A stretch of DNA of 64,000 nucleotides from Arcuatula senhousia (Eukaryota > Mollusca > Bivalvia > Mytilida > Mytilidae). Under the pieces are notes generated by a model, which was given only the letters and a program-made list of their open reading frames with translations, had not been told where the DNA came from and made no database searches. A program made the position numbers and the translations under genes. How positions within the stretch are numbered: position 1 is the stretch's first letter; each line of letters opens with the position of its first letter. The stretch covers positions 43,016,106 through 43,080,105 of the forward strand of contig OZ020303.1 of the NCBI GenBank assembly GCA_963971305.1. The letters run 5' to 3'. This document shows positions 50,501 through 58,692 of this stretch, piece by piece.

Positions 50501-52974
50501 ATAACATATGTTACTACTGTGTATGTTATAACATATTTTTAATTCGCCAAAAGTTTACAAGCTCCAGGTTAATTTATATAGTCAAATAGCAGAACGCGTG
50601 GGGTATGTGAGCGTGCTCACTAAGGTTCTTTCATTATTGTTGAATATAGTAAATAGTAAATTCAATGAATTGGATTGTCTCCCTTTAAATATCAAGTATT
50701 AGGCTCAAGTGAAAAATAAGTTGACTTGTAAATGTAGCAAGTCATCCCAAGAACCATAGAATGCAAACAAAAAACCCAAATCATTGAGAAAAAATATGTG
50801 TTGTGTTGCCATTTTGTTGGCATGTGCTAGGCTATCAGAATATTAGTCTTACATTGTAATGGCATTTTTTTTGCCAAATCTCAAGGAGTCAAAATCCATG
50901 AAATTAATGTGAATGTTTGGCAATGGATTGGCTGGGAGAAACATTTAATAACAGATTTCTCAGAAGCTACTGATCACAGCCTCTTGATATTTGGTATGCA
51001 GCATCAGCATGGGGTTCCATACTCTCAGATTGAATTTCAGTTCTGTCACTCACCTACTTCTTGTTCCCGCAAATTTTGACTTAGGCAGATTTTTATAACT
51101 AGTGCATTGCACTTTGTAAACAATTTTCTATTTTAAATTTTATATGGCTCGAACCTCCACCTTTATTCTATTTGGGGATATATAGTGATAGATGTGTATC
51201 TGTACTTTCTGTTGTTATAACTCTTTACCTCTTGATGAATTCGCATTGAACTATTATACAATCTATTTGATTCAGTGTGCGAAATTCATGGTAGACCTAT
51301 AGCCCCTGGCTATGGAAAATTCTGTAGAGCTGTGTAAAATTTAAATTATTTATAAAAGGGCCTATGGGAAATTTGTTTAATTTGCTTTTTCGGGCTATGT
51401 TACTTAAAAATTTAGTTTCACACACTGTATATTAATTAATGTAGATATGGACCTCTAAACTTTATATTTAGATCCAATTGATTTTTAATGGTAGTGGAGT
51501 GGGGTATTTATGAGCTTGCAGGCTGTAGCTTAATTCACCTATTTTATTATTTAATTTTAGTGGAGTGAAGTATTCTGTATGGATATGTTCTATTCACGCT
51601 TTAAGAAAGAAGGCATTATGAGTCCTAAAGTTGGTGGAGATTACAGAAGATATATCTTACAACCAGGAGGTTCTATTGTAAGTTTAATTGATAATTAATT
51701 TTTGGCCAGATTTCACAGAGTGAAAAATTTGGGTTATAAAATGATGAATGTTGTGAAAGGTGGGCAAAAAGTTTGTGTAACAGTTTTCTCAGCAACTAAA
51801 AATCACAACCACTTGACATTTGGTTAGATGTATAGTCTTAGCTTGGTTCTCATAATTTGATTTCAGGCATGTCGCTCATTTACTTCCTGTTGAAGGAATC
51901 TTACTATTTGGACTTTGGCAGATTTTATTTCTTCTTCAAAGTTAGTTAGAAGGCAGGCTTTTTATTTTCTTGTCTATTTCCCAACAATTAAAGATTATAA
52001 CTCCTTGATTTTTTGTATGGAAGTATATAGTTGTGTATTGTTTTGTTACACATCAACATTTTTTTGTGTCCATGAACAAGAACTTTGTCCAACTTGTACC
52101 ATTTACAACTAAACTATTGTCAACCTTGGAAATTTACAGCCTTTTGACATGTGTTAAGAACCTTAAAATGGGATCACATCACATAATACTTACTAGTTCA
52201 AGGACAGAGTTGCATCATGTTTACTAATTTTTAGGCCATGTGCATCTCAACTTTGTATTGGTGCTTTTTTGAGTGATTTACAGTGGCTCTCTTATACTAT
52301 AATGTCAAATCTTCCCTCATGGACCCTTTGAAATGGTTATGAATATTTTTATCAAAGTACATGTATGTGCTAAGTTATCTGCTTACTGATGAAACACACT
52401 TTACAAATGTTGCTACTTCAAGTATAATCAATTTAAATTCAACAGCTTTTCCTATATGAAAGGGCTATTTGGGTTTAGTATACAAAAGAAAAAATTGCAC
52501 TTATTTATTTTTAAAAGCATTTGAATAGACATACACTACAGTCAGTGAATTTTTTTTTTACCTTCCCACGCGTCCACCATTGGCAAGATGACACTGTCCA
52601 CCCAGTTTTTACAAATTTTAATTTTTAAATTGTGGAAAACTGAATGAAGCTATCAACTTAAAACTTTTTGTAGATTATCTAAGAATATCTTTCTCCTATA
52701 AACATGTTAAAACAATGGCCTAATCTTTCTAATAAATTCTATGTGTCTGTCTTAATTTGATGCCCACCACTGGGCACCCTATGCCCACATCCATGGTGGG
52801 CAAGTTGGCATGTCAAAAAAGTCTCTGAATGTAGTGTATAAAATTATTAAACCTAAATGGCTAAATTGATCAAAATCTTATTTTCAGGATGCCAGTGAAA
52901 TGTTAAGGAATTTCCTAGGACGTGACCCACAACAAGAAGCATTCCTTATCAGTAAAGGATTATCAGTTTCATAG
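26385..52974 (+). CDS. THOP1: Thimet oligopeptidase/neurolysin-like M3 zinc metallopeptidase, complete
   Basis: Seventeen coding exons join in frame to 663 residues plus TAG: 26385-26537, 27032-27171, 27560-27672, 28995-29126, 30028-30065, 34401-34513, 34880-34934, 36939-37103, 37886-38047, 38477-38542, 39222-39326, 39635-39742, 46157-46230, 46934-47165, 48113-48244, 51561-51677 and 52888-52974. The zinc site is HEFGH (H456, E457, H460) with E485 in [13 protein letters not shown], the exact 25-residue spacing of the M3 family. [16 protein letters not shown] (581-596) supplies the His and Tyr residues of the substrate loop. The enzyme should cleave short bioactive peptides (under about 20 residues) in the cytosol. 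No signal or mitochondrial peptide is evident, and the protein begins [15 protein letters not shown]. The length is close to that of vertebrate thimet oligopeptidase (about 690). Thimet oligopeptidase and neurolysin are close paralogs, and an invertebrate single copy may equal both. The introns carry many repeats, including one array derived from exon 12. Confidence 0.95.
27032..27171 (+). CDS. THOP1: Peptidase exon 2 (residues 52-98)
   Basis: Acceptor tgttttag, donor ag|gtaatg. It encodes [19 protein letters not shown] and [10 protein letters not shown]. It ends in phase 2. Confidence 0.92.
27560..27672 (+). CDS. THOP1: Peptidase exon 3 (residues 98-135)
   Basis: The acceptor follows 15 or more T and an AG. 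It encodes [11 protein letters not shown] and [15 protein letters not shown], a strongly conserved helix pair. The donor is g|gtacac. Confidence 0.92.
28542..28725. mobile_element. 184-bp MITE with flanking AAAATA duplication
   Basis: The ends are inverted repeats GGGGCTCCCGCAGGGTA / TACCCTGCGGGAGCCAC. AAAATA sits immediately outside both ends (28536-28541 and 28726-28731). The interior is built from four to five copies of AGGTCGCAGGTCG-like words. It is non-coding and lies in peptidase intron 3. Confidence 0.7.
28995..29126 (+). CDS. THOP1: Peptidase exon 4 (residues 136-179)
   Basis: Acceptor aattttag, donor g|gtaaaa. It encodes [18 protein letters not shown] and [12 protein letters not shown]. 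Confidence 0.92.
29384..29596. mobile_element. TA-flanked MITE (Tc1/mariner-like ends)
   Basis: The left end TACTGTGGTTTTATTATTG and TCGTGGGGTATCAATTTT pair with the right end (reverse complement TACTGTGGATTCATTTATTT and TAGGTATCAATTTTTCGTGG). The outermost dinucleotide is TA on both sides. The 213-bp interior contains further CCACGAA words. An older related fragment lies just upstream (about 29228-29362). Confidence 0.65.
30028..30065 (+). CDS. THOP1: Peptidase exon 5 (38-nt microexon, residues 180-192)
   Basis: Acceptor tttttcag, donor aag|gtaaga. It encodes [13 protein letters not shown], which is highly conserved in thimet oligopeptidases. The small size is supported by phase (1 in, 0 out). 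Confidence 0.92.
30949..32294 (+). mobile_element. Chi-family hairpin-ended element, copy 1 (nested in alpha)
   Basis: The 5' hairpin is TGTCTCGCCTGCGAC / CGCTGAAGGCGAGACA (30948-30984), then a GGCGGC/GGCGAC-rich tract. Six tandem units of 182-183 bp start at about 31055, 31238, 31421, 31604 and 31786, with a degenerate sixth after 31960. The 3' arm ACAGGCGAGACA (32265-32276) overlaps a second hairpin GACAC-ACTTTA-GTGTC (32273-32288), then AACTCTTG. It is non-coding. Confidence 0.8.
32702..33929 (+). mobile_element. Gamma-family hairpin-ended element (nested in alpha)
   Basis: The 5' hairpin is ATGTTCCCCAAACG / GTGTGGGAACAT (32704-32731), followed by CTTCTTCTT repeats. Internal units of about 300 bp contain AGTTCATTATATAGGACATT (32940, 33260, 33573) and ATCCAAGATGGCCGCCAAAA. 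The 3' arm is GTTTGGGGAACAT (33886-33898) and the second hairpin is GTGACGGCTGCCGTCAC (33901-33917). The alpha sequence resumes at once as TTTTCAATCAAATTTGCAAT, which matches the uninterrupted alpha unit at about 30875. Confidence 0.8.
34401..34513 (+). CDS. THOP1: Peptidase exon 6 (residues 193-230)
   Basis: Acceptor attttgtag, donor ag|gtatgg. It encodes [20 protein letters not shown], diagnostic for the family. Confidence 0.93.
34880..34934 (+). CDS. THOP1: Peptidase exon 7 (residues 230-248)
   Basis: Acceptor tttttcag. The donor gag|gtttgt is weak but in phase. It encodes [20 protein letters not shown] beta element starts 33 nt after its donor. Confidence 0.88.
34966..36030 (+). mobile_element. 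Beta-family hairpin-ended element, copy A
   Basis: The 5' hairpin is TATACCCCACGCAAC / GTTGCGAAGGGTATA (34967-34999), then a GTCCGTCCGTCC run. Five tandem units of about 168 bp each carry CAACTCCTCTTAAACTACTG, CATATGTAGTTGTGCATG and GGGAGTTATGGCCCTTTGG. The 3' arm is CACGCGTGGGGTAT (35990-36003), the second hairpin is GTGAGCGTGCTCAC (36004-36017), then TAAGGTTCTTTCA. It is non-coding and lies in peptidase intron 7. Confidence 0.85.
36939..37103 (+). CDS. THOP1: Peptidase exon 8 (residues 249-303)
   Basis: Acceptor acatctag, donor gag|gtaaaa, 55 codons. It encodes [20 protein letters not shown] and the following amphipathic helices. Confidence 0.92.
37415..37560 (+). repeat. Kappa-family core fragment
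   Basis: It contains CAGTTTTCTAGGCAACTA, then CACAGCCTCTTGATATTTTG and CATCTACTTCCTGTTTG. This is the core module seen better preserved at 51.7, 53.6 and 58.4 kb. No ends are recognisable. Confidence 0.5.
37886..38047 (+). CDS. THOP1: Peptidase exon 9 (residues 304-357)
   Basis: Acceptor cttttcag, donor cag|gtttgt. It encodes [20 protein letters not shown] and [19 protein letters not shown]. Confidence 0.93.
38095..38260 (+). mobile_element. 5' fragment of an eta-family hairpin element
   Basis: The hairpin is ATGTTTCCCCC / GGGGAGACAT (38095-38122), then TTGTTTTTGTCCTGTCTGTC and the shared module CAACTCCTCTGAAACTACTG. The sequence then decays into a G run. No 3' end was found. Confidence 0.55.
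38477..38542 (+). CDS. THOP1: Peptidase exon 10 (residues 358-379)
   Basis: Acceptor attttag, donor atg|gttagt (non-consensus at +3/+4 but in phase). It encodes [20 protein letters not shown]. Confidence 0.88.
39222..39326 (+). CDS. THOP1: Peptidase exon 11 (residues 380-414)
   Basis: Acceptor atatttcag, donor cag|gtactt. It encodes [20 protein letters not shown], one of the most conserved M3 segments. Confidence 0.94.
39635..39742 (+). CDS. THOP1: Peptidase exon 12 (residues 415-450), donor end is the founder of the array
   Basis: The acceptor is actttacag. It encodes [20 protein letters not shown] and then [16 protein letters not shown]. The first available donor is gatgag|gtaggt at 39743. 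The last 51 nt of this exon and the first 14 nt of the intron form the 65-bp unit that is repeated downstream. Joining to 46157 at this donor keeps frame and gives the conserved [13 protein letters not shown] junction. Confidence 0.92.
39692..45127 (+). repeat. 65-bp tandem array (about 80 copies) derived from an exon-intron junction
   Basis: Each unit reads roughly AACTTCACCAAAGCTACACA, AGACAAGCCATCACTTCTGA, CTCATGATGAG and GTAGGTATAAATTC. The first three parts equal the 3' end of exon 12 and the last is its splice donor with intron bases +1 to +14. The first copy is the exon itself. A few units are about 6 nt shorter (CATCACTACTCATGATGAG). The last copies return to the exonic spelling CATCATTACTGACTC, and the final one continues GTCAGTCTTTGC instead of GTAGGT. 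Because 65 is not a multiple of 3, read-through soon meets TGA in CTTCTGACTC. It is therefore an intronic array, not a protein repeat. Confidence 0.97.
45128..46156. other. Remainder of peptidase intron 12 with a kappa-family core
   Basis: At 45327-45500 a degenerate kappa core is visible (ATTATAAAATACTGAATGTT, TCAGCAACTACTAATCACAA, CATCAGCATGGGGTCCC). The rest is unassigned AT-rich sequence. The phrase AACACATGGGTTTC at about 45812 and its approximate complement AACCATGTGTTATTTTTTAC at about 46078 bracket about 290 bp and may be the ends of a small inverted-repeat element. Confidence 0.5.
46157..46230 (+). CDS. THOP1: Peptidase exon 13 (HEFGH zinc site, residues 451-475)
   Basis: Acceptor tttgtag, donor ag|gtaatt. 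It encodes [21 protein letters not shown]456 and H460 bind zinc, and E457 is the general base. Confidence 0.96.
46440..46680 (+). repeat. Single chi-family internal unit (fragment)
   Basis: It shares AAGACTTTTGTGGAAAAT, AGAAGTATAATA, GGCTTCTGATATTT and GACCTTGACCCCATTTTCAT with the 183-bp units at 31 kb and 59 kb. No terminal hairpins are present. Confidence 0.6.
46934..47165 (+). CDS. THOP1: Peptidase exon 14 (third zinc ligand, residues 475-552)
   Basis: Acceptor tattccag, donor gag|gtaagt. It encodes [19 protein letters not shown] with ligand E485, then [12 protein letters not shown] and a helical stretch to HRMKE. Confidence 0.95.
47401..48044 (+). mobile_element. Theta-family hairpin-ended element
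   Basis: The 5' hairpin is ATGCCCCTGCGATG / CATGTCG-G(n)-GCAT (47401-47437), then GTCCGTCCGTCCG. Four tandem units of about 150-165 bp contain TTTCCGTCAAGCTTTTCTC, ATGATTTGAAACTTGGTAGG and TCTACTTCCTGTTTGGGAC. The 3' arm is AGCGGGGGCAT (48008-48018), the second hairpin is GTGTCCCATGGACAC (48021-48035), then ATTCCTTCTTTATT. It lies in peptidase intron 14. Confidence 0.8.
48113..48244 (+). CDS. THOP1: Peptidase exon 15 (substrate-binding loop, residues 553-596)
   Basis: Acceptor tttcacag, donor ctg|gtatgt. It encodes [20 protein letters not shown] and [12 protein letters not shown]583, Y588, Y592 and Y595 align with the loop residues that contact the substrate in thimet oligopeptidase. Confidence 0.95.
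48588..50633 (+). mobile_element. Beta-family hairpin-ended element, copy B (expanded)
   Basis: It has the same ends as copy A: hairpin 48589-48620, GTCC run of about nine units, 3' arm ACGCGTGGGGTAT at 50594, and hairpin GTGAGCGTGCTCAC at 50607-50620. The unit is about 172 bp and there are about eleven copies. A 590-bp block (49121-49710) is repeated next to itself at 49711-50300 almost without change. It lies in peptidase intron 15. Confidence 0.85.
50634..51560. other. Peptidase intron 15 remainder with kappa core fragment
   Basis: 50938-51080 repeats the kappa core (AACAGATTTCTCAGAAGCTA, CACAGCCTCTTGATATTTGG, CAGCATCAGCATGGGG). The rest is unassigned. Confidence 0.5.
51561..51677 (+). 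CDS. THOP1: Peptidase exon 16 (residues 597-635)
   Basis: Acceptor taattttag, donor att|gtaagt. It encodes [20 protein letters not shown] and [13 protein letters not shown]. Confidence 0.95.
51700..51915 (+). mobile_element. Kappa-family element, 5' part
   Basis: It starts TTTTTGGCCAGATTTCACAG followed by AGTGAAAAATTTGGGTTATA. The arms GATTTCAC / GTGAAAAATT can form a short hairpin. Then come GTAACAGTTTTCTCAGCAAC and TCATTTACTTCCTGTTG. No 3' terminus was recognised. Confidence 0.55.
52532..52838. mobile_element. 307-bp MITE with TA ends in the last peptidase intron
   Basis: The left end TACACTACAGTCAGTGAATT and the right end (reverse complement TACACTACATTCAGAGACTT) form terminal inverted repeats of about 25 bp running into a T/A run, with TA outermost. 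The interior holds opposed TGCCCACC / GGTGGGCA words. It has no frame. Confidence 0.7.
52888..52974 (+). CDS. THOP1: Peptidase exon 17 (C-terminus and stop, residues 636-663)
   Basis: Acceptor attttcag. It encodes [20 protein letters not shown] and ISKGLSVS, with TAG at 52972-52974. The ending matches the usual C-terminus of the family, so the gene is complete here. Confidence 0.95.
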   Translation, partial: DASEMLRNFLGRDPQQEAFLISKGLSVS

Positions 52975-53528
52975 TAACAATAAAAAAAGTAATATGGTGT
53001 CAGCTACTAAAGCAATCTCTCTATCAGGTACAGGGGTCTTAGACCGATATACTTTCTTACTATGAGGAAACATTGCATAATGTCATATTGCCTGTATGCA
53101 TGGATTTTCATGTCAGCGATTTGTATTCAGATACAATCAGTAATAAATTATTTACTTAACAGTGTTTTTTGTCCTTAGGCATAATTTGAATGTTTTAATT
53201 TTGTTTATTTCATATTTGAAATAGGCCTGTCAGTGCATACACTAACAATGTTGAGTGGGTGAGGTTATTTAATTTTTAAAAAAGCTATGATTTAAAGGAC
53301 AGAAAATGCTTTCAGAAATCTCTTAAATGTCATGGTTTATATTGTTTTACACTTGTAAGTAATCCTGATGTCATATAAGTTAGTAATTTATAATCTTCAT
53401 ATTCCATACGATGTCCTGAATGTTCAAGTCAAATTTACATCACTTTAAGATGAAGAGCAAAAATAAGAGCTGTTCCTTGTCCATTTTTATTTGTATTTTG
53501 TGTCATACATATTTATTTCTACTCTTTC
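52975..53528 (+). other. Probable peptidase 3' UTR
   Basis: AT-rich sequence after the stop. AATAAA-like hexamers occur near 52979 and 53142 (TAATAAATT). The latter is a plausible polyadenylation signal. No other feature was seen. Confidence 0.5.
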
Positions 53529-54303
53529 ATTTTTTGTCAGATTTCACAAAGGGAAAAAGGGTTATGAAATGGTAAATGCCTGGGCAGACAGGTGTGCAAA
53601 ATTGTTCATAACAGTTTTCTCAGCAACTACTAATCACAGCCTCTTAATATTTGGTATAGGGTATAAGCAAGGGGTTCAATATTGTGGGATTTGATACCAG
53701 GTCTGTCACACAACTACTTCCTGTTAACAAAACTGTCCATTTTTGACTTTACCAGATTTTTTAAAAAACAAAATATATTTTTTCCTGCTGAACAAACAGT
53801 AAATAAAATCATTCAACAATGAAATGTAGATTTATATAAATCATTAGCAATATATATAGGCATTTGTCTATCATTTAGATTTGGGTTTCAAGATTAGAAA
53901 AACAAGTCATTTAGCTTTGGACTTATCAATATTTCAGAAAATAAGTAAATTTGGTACATGTATTTATTATTTGAAGACCACAGGTTGAAAAGGGAAACAC
54001 AAATAGAAATATAAGATCATCTACTTCCTGTTTAACAAGCCGACTTAGACTAAGGGTTGAACATTTTGTATCCGATTGCTCATAAACTTTTAATCGTAGG
54101 CTTTTGATATTTGTAGCTTCAGGTATAAAGGGTCCCATATGGTGGGATACATTTTCAGGTCTGTTGATCATCTATGTCCTGTTTCACGAGCTGACTTGGA
54201 AAGAAAATAACCTGACTTTTTTATTCCTACATGTAACTCTAAATAGATAATATCTATCCATAGTGTGGACACCTGGGGTATGTGAGCATGCTCACTAATG
54301 TTC
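53529..54303 (+). mobile_element. Kappa-family element with a beta-like 3' end
   Basis: The 5' part reads TTTTTGTCAGATTTCACAAA and GGGTTATGAAATGGTAAATG. Two tandem core units follow (53600-53760 and 54010-54190; CAGCAACTACTAATCACAGC, CAACTACTTCCTGTTAAC, GGTCTGTTGATCATCTATG). The 3' end is ACCTGGGGTATGTGAGCATG and CTCACTAATGTTCTTTCA (54270-54303), with the GTGAGCATGCTCAC hairpin of the beta family. Confidence 0.55.
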
Positions 54304-54559
54304 TTTCATTTAAAATGAAAATATAACTGATAAAAATTTTTGATTGTAATTAAAAAAGAAAGGAAAGGTGCTTTTAAAGATTATTGAACAAAAAATGTTT
54401 TCTAGGTCAATCTAATAAAAAAAAAGTTACTTATGATAAAAAACTAAAATTATTAAACTATGTATTGTCATGATGTAGGTTGTTTGAAGTGGTAACCTTA
54501 AACAAAACTTTTCATATTTTGAAATTTAAATAATGAACAATAATTTGTGGTACCATACC

Positions 54560-54860
54560 ACTTTGGTCAATGTGGTACTTGCCTGTTAGCAGGAATGGAC
54601 TTGAATGTAAGTGGTCATTCAATCAGAAAATATAGGTCAAAGCCAGCATCTGAAGCATGCATTGTGCTTAGCATCACTAAATGCAACTACCATACCAATA
54701 TAGTTGATTTGGTACTTGTCAGTAAGCGGGAATGGACTTTAACCATTCTTCTGTAAGTGGTCATCCATGCAGAAAATATAGGTCAAATCCAGCATCTGAA
54801 TGCATGCATTGTGTTAAGCATGACCAGGTGCACCTACCATACAAATATAATTGATATGGT
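54560..54860 (+). repeat. Two-copy direct repeat of about 165 bp
   Basis: GTAAGTGGTCATTCAATCAG with GAAAATATAGGTCAAAGCCA at about 54608 recurs as GTAAGTGGTCATCCATGCAG and AAATCCAGCATCTG at about 54753. Both are followed by GCATGCATTGTG and TACCATACNAATAT words. Confidence 0.65.
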
Positions 54861-54871
54861 AATTGTCAGTT

Positions 54872-55325
54872 TTTATACCCCGCCACACGAAGTTGCAGGG
54901 TATTATGTTATACCCTCAGTTTTTGTCGGTGTCCGTCCGTCCATCGGTCCGTCTGTCCGTCCCCCCGAAGGTTTCCGACCAATTACTTGAAAACACGTGA
55001 AAGGATTTGAATGATATTTTGCACAGCTGTTAAGTACAATAAAATACAGGTCAAGTTTGATTTCCAGCATGATCCAAAAAACAGTTTTCAAGATAGGCCA
55101 CTTTGAAAAATCAAATTTCATGAAATTTTGAGTTTCCGACCAATAACTCAAAAACGCGTCATGGGATTCAAATGATATTTTGTACAGCTATTGAGTACAA
55201 TAAAATACAGGTCAAGTTTAATTTCCAGCATGATCAGAAAAACAGTTTTTGAGATAGGCCACTTAGAAATCAAATTTTATGAACTTTTGATATTATAACG
55301 TGGCGGGGTATCATTTAATGTCCCA
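54872..55325 (+). mobile_element. Epsilon-family hairpin-ended element
   Basis: The 5' hairpin is TATACCCCGCCACACG / TTGCAGGGTATTA (54874-54904), followed by GTCCGTCCGTCC. Two tandem units share TTTCCGACCAATNACT, GATATTTTGNACAGCT and TACAGGTCAAGTTT. The 3' arm GTGGCGGGGTAT (55300-55311) inverts the 5' arm. The expected second hairpin is not clear (ATCATTTAATGTCCC). Confidence 0.75.
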
Positions 55326-55819
55326 TTACATGCCCTAGTTTTAAAGCAGTAATTGGAAATTTGGAGATTTTGGACAGACAGACAATGCCCCTCTACTTTT
55401 GTAGGCGAGGCATAAAATCAACTGTTTCTTTTGTAGATGTTGAAGAAAGGTTTTTATTATTGTTTTCCTATTCTTTTGTTTTTAAAGATTGTTTATGTTA
55501 GTCAGAAGACGTTTTTACATCTATTAACACCAAATTGCCCACCATGCACGCTAGATTTTTGATTAGTCATAATTGATTGACACCCCAATCTATCATAAGA
55601 CATTACATGGTTTCTAATTTCATTTAGTTTCAAGTTAAACATAAATATGACATTTTTACAGTTTTTATAGAGAAAAAGGTGACTTTGAGAATTGTTGTGG
55701 GAGTATTTACAAGTGAAAAAATGAATTGAAATGGGAGGGATCTTTATGCAAAGTAAGTATTGAAATCAAAGCAAATGAAATGCACTGTTATGGTTGTTCT
55801 TTAAATTAGAGCCTAAATG

Positions 55820-56055
55820 GGGCCTGGGTGGCCAAGAGGTCTAAGGTGCTGGGTTAAATACCGCACAATTGATCACTAGCCGATCAGCCTTCAGGTGGTG
55901 TTGGAGTCGGGACTTCCCCTCTTGTATGTGATATCTGCCCAAGGTCTGTGGTTTTCTCTGGGTACTCCTGTTTCACCTATAAAACTGACCGCCCTACATG
56001 GCCCAGGTGCGTCAATAAAGGGTGTTAAACACCAACACACACACACACACACACA
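55820..56055 (+). mobile_element. tRNA-derived SINE with 13-bp target duplication
   Basis: The head GGGGCCTGGGTGGCCAAGAG contains a perfect A box (TGGCCAAGAGG, 55829-55839). A degenerate B-box region follows near 55900 (TTGGAGTCGGGACTTCC). The central GTGGTTTTCTCTGGGTACTC (about 55948) resembles the conserved metazoan SINE core. The tail is GTGTTAAACACCAACACACA with a CA repeat. TAGAGCCTAAATG is present at 55807-55819 and 56056-56068 as a perfect target duplication. It is about 236 bp and non-coding. Confidence 0.88.
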
Positions 56056-56569
56056 TAGAGCCTAAATGACAATTTATGGACAAATACACAGTAAACAGCA
56101 CACTTTTAAATCAAAACTTTTTTAAAACACGATTTTTCATTAAAAATATAAAGAAAAACAGTTGTTCTGTAAAATATTGCAAAATGCAATGCCAATCAAG
56201 GAGCAGATCACATTTGATTAAAAATTCATAAATCCAAAAGCAATACAGTGTTTCATTGAGTTAATAAACTAAGCTTTAGTATTCATAAAGAATTACTGCA
56301 AGTTTTTTTTTGCTTAAGTCATGTCTACATTATGGCCATCTGATACTCTTAGCATGTCTGGTATTCTGGTGTATTTAAGTTATTAATAATAAAATGATTA
56401 TTGAAAGTGATATAAAAGCAAGTATCACTCAAGTAAATAAGAACTCTTCAATTGCTTTTATTTAATGGTTTGGTGAAAGGCTATGTGAAATGGAATACAA
56501 TAACAGTGAAAGTCTTCTAAAGGTTCTATTTTTAACACTTCTATGGTTTTCAGCTAATAAAATGTTTTT

Positions 56570-57076
56570 AGTTCTGGTCAGTTGATCTATTGTCATCACT
56601 AGGTGTCCGTTGTCAGTTTGTCCGTCTGTCTTCCATTAACTTTTCTTTAAAGATCAACCTGAAACCACTGAAGGGAAGTTTGTGCAAAGTTCTCCATCTT
56701 TTAACCTTGACATTGATTATCTGGTTGAGCTACTTAGATTTTCAATACTTAGAATATCAATGTTAGTTTTATGAGCATCTTCACATCTCAAGAACTATAA
56801 GTCCTAGGTTGATGAAACTTGATATGCCTCAGCAGTAGCTCAGCGCAGCTGCATCCCAATCTTTTGACCCTGACCTTGATTTTCCGGTTGAGTAACTTTG
56901 ACAATTTTTAGTACATATAATAGCAATGTTTAAGTATTATGAGCATCTCCATATCTCAAGAACTATAAGTCCTTGATTTATATTTTAGTGACTTAAGACT
57001 TAGTTTTTGAGAAATTAAAAAGGATTTCTGATGGTGCCAGCGGGCAAGACGTACAGTAGTGTTAAGCCTTGTTTAT
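56570..57076 (+). mobile_element. Degenerate chi-related element
   Basis: GTCCGTTGTCAGTTTGTCCG marks the 5' part. Two tandem units follow (AAGAACTATAAGTCCTNG and CATATCTCAAGAACTATA words at 56795 and 56950). The 3' end GATGGTGCCAGCGGGCAAGA and CGTACAGTAGTGTTAAGCC resembles the chi 3' end at 32256. The 5' hairpin is not recognisable. Confidence 0.5.
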
Positions 57077-57326
57077 ACCTCTCTCAAATGTTTTTTCTAC
57101 TGCACACCTTTCACCTGACATTTTACAGTACATTTCTAACCTGTCATTTTGGAGTACATATTTTGTCCGTCATTTTACCTGCCAGCTCACATTATGTTTC
57201 TCAAATTCCAAAAAAAACTTTATATGAACATTTTACAAAATATATCTAACCTGTCATTTTACAGAACATTTCTAACCTGTCATTTTCAAATGCATTTCTT
57301 AATTGTCATTTTGACAGTGCATTTTT
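57077..57326. repeat. Degenerate minisatellite (CATTTTACAG family), first block
   Basis: About 10 copies of a 20-27 bp unit approximating ACCTGTCATTTTACAGTACA TTTCTA. The same unit resumes after the delta element at 60090, so the delta copy lies inside the array. Confidence 0.75.
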
Positions 57327-58384
57327 AGCTCACCAGACCCGAAGGGTCATGTGAGCTATTGCCATCACTTGGCGTCCGTCGTCTGTTGTCCGTCGTCCGT
57401 TAGCTTTTTTCAAACATCTTCTTTTCTGAAACTGCATGGCCAAATGCAGACAAACTTGGTATGGTTGTTCCTTAGGGTATTGTGCAAAAAGTTTGCGTTG
57501 GGATTTTTGATACGTCAAAAAACATGGCCGCTGTTACTAAAAATAGAACAGGGGGGTCAAATACAGTTGTTTGCAAATAACTCAAAAATGGTCACAGATA
57601 TCAAAATTCTGGCTGGATAAGTTGATCAGCACCTCAAGATCTACCTACCCAGAAATTTTCAAGAAGATCCAACGACCGATGTAGGAGTTATTGCCCTTTT
57701 TCTGGATTTATTTTTCAAAATTTTGCACTTATTTAGCCCCATATCTTAAAAACTATACAAGATATTTTAAAAATTCAAATTGCACATGATTAAGCACATC
57801 AAGATCTACATTTCATGTAATTAGGTCAAAGCTGTAGAACCATTTCTTTTAGGAGTTATGGCCCTTAAAGCGTCAAAATTTACCATTGTTCATTACTTTT
57901 CCCCTGAATTTCAAAGATTAACTTGTCTGACACCATATATCCAACTACAACCAAACTTGGCACAGTTGTTAAATAGCATAAATGCTACAATTCTATTGTT
58001 CGGAATTTTGATTCTTAAAAAGATATGGCTGCCATGGCTAAAAATAGAACATAGGGGTAAATTGCAGTTTTTTTTGCTAATAACTCAAAAATGGTTACAG
58101 GTATCAAAATTCGGATGGAAACAAAATTGATCAGCATCTCAAGATCTACCTGCTATGAAAGTTTCAAGAAGATCCAACAATTGATGTAGGAGTTATTGCC
58201 CTTTTTCTGGATTTTTTTAAAAACTTTTCACTTATTTAGCCATATATCTTGAAAACTATACAAGATAATTAAAAAAATTAAATTGCATATGACTAAGCAC
58301 ATCAAGATCTACAGTTTTTAGGTCCAAGCTATAGGACCATTTCTTTTAGGAGTTAATGTCCTTAAAACAACAAAATTTACCATT

Positions 58385-58575
58385 TTTGGCCGGATTTCAC
58401 GGAGTTATAAAATGGTGAATGTCAGGCGGGCGGGGAAAAAAATTTCGTTACAGTTTTCTCAGCAACTACCGATCACAAATATTGATATTTGGTATGCATC
58501 ATCAGCATGGGCTCCCATAATGTGGACTTCGATTTCGGGTCTATCGCTCACCTACTTCCTGTTTATCGACTTAAC
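58385..58575 (+). mobile_element. Kappa-family fragment inside delta copy 2
   Basis: TTTTTGGCCGGATTTCACGG, TATAAAATGGTGAATGTC and GGCGGGCGGG open it. CAGCAACTACCGATCACAAA, CATCAGCATGGGCTCCC and CTACTTCCTGTTTATCGAC follow. Delta sequence (AACTTGTCTGACACC) resumes directly. Confidence 0.6.
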
Positions 58576-58692
58576 TTGTCTGACACCCTTAGACAACTGA
58601 ACCTTAACCTGGCACACTTGTTGAATAGCTTATATGCTACAATTCTATCGTTCCATGGCTAAAAATAGAACATAGGGGTAAATTTCATTTTT

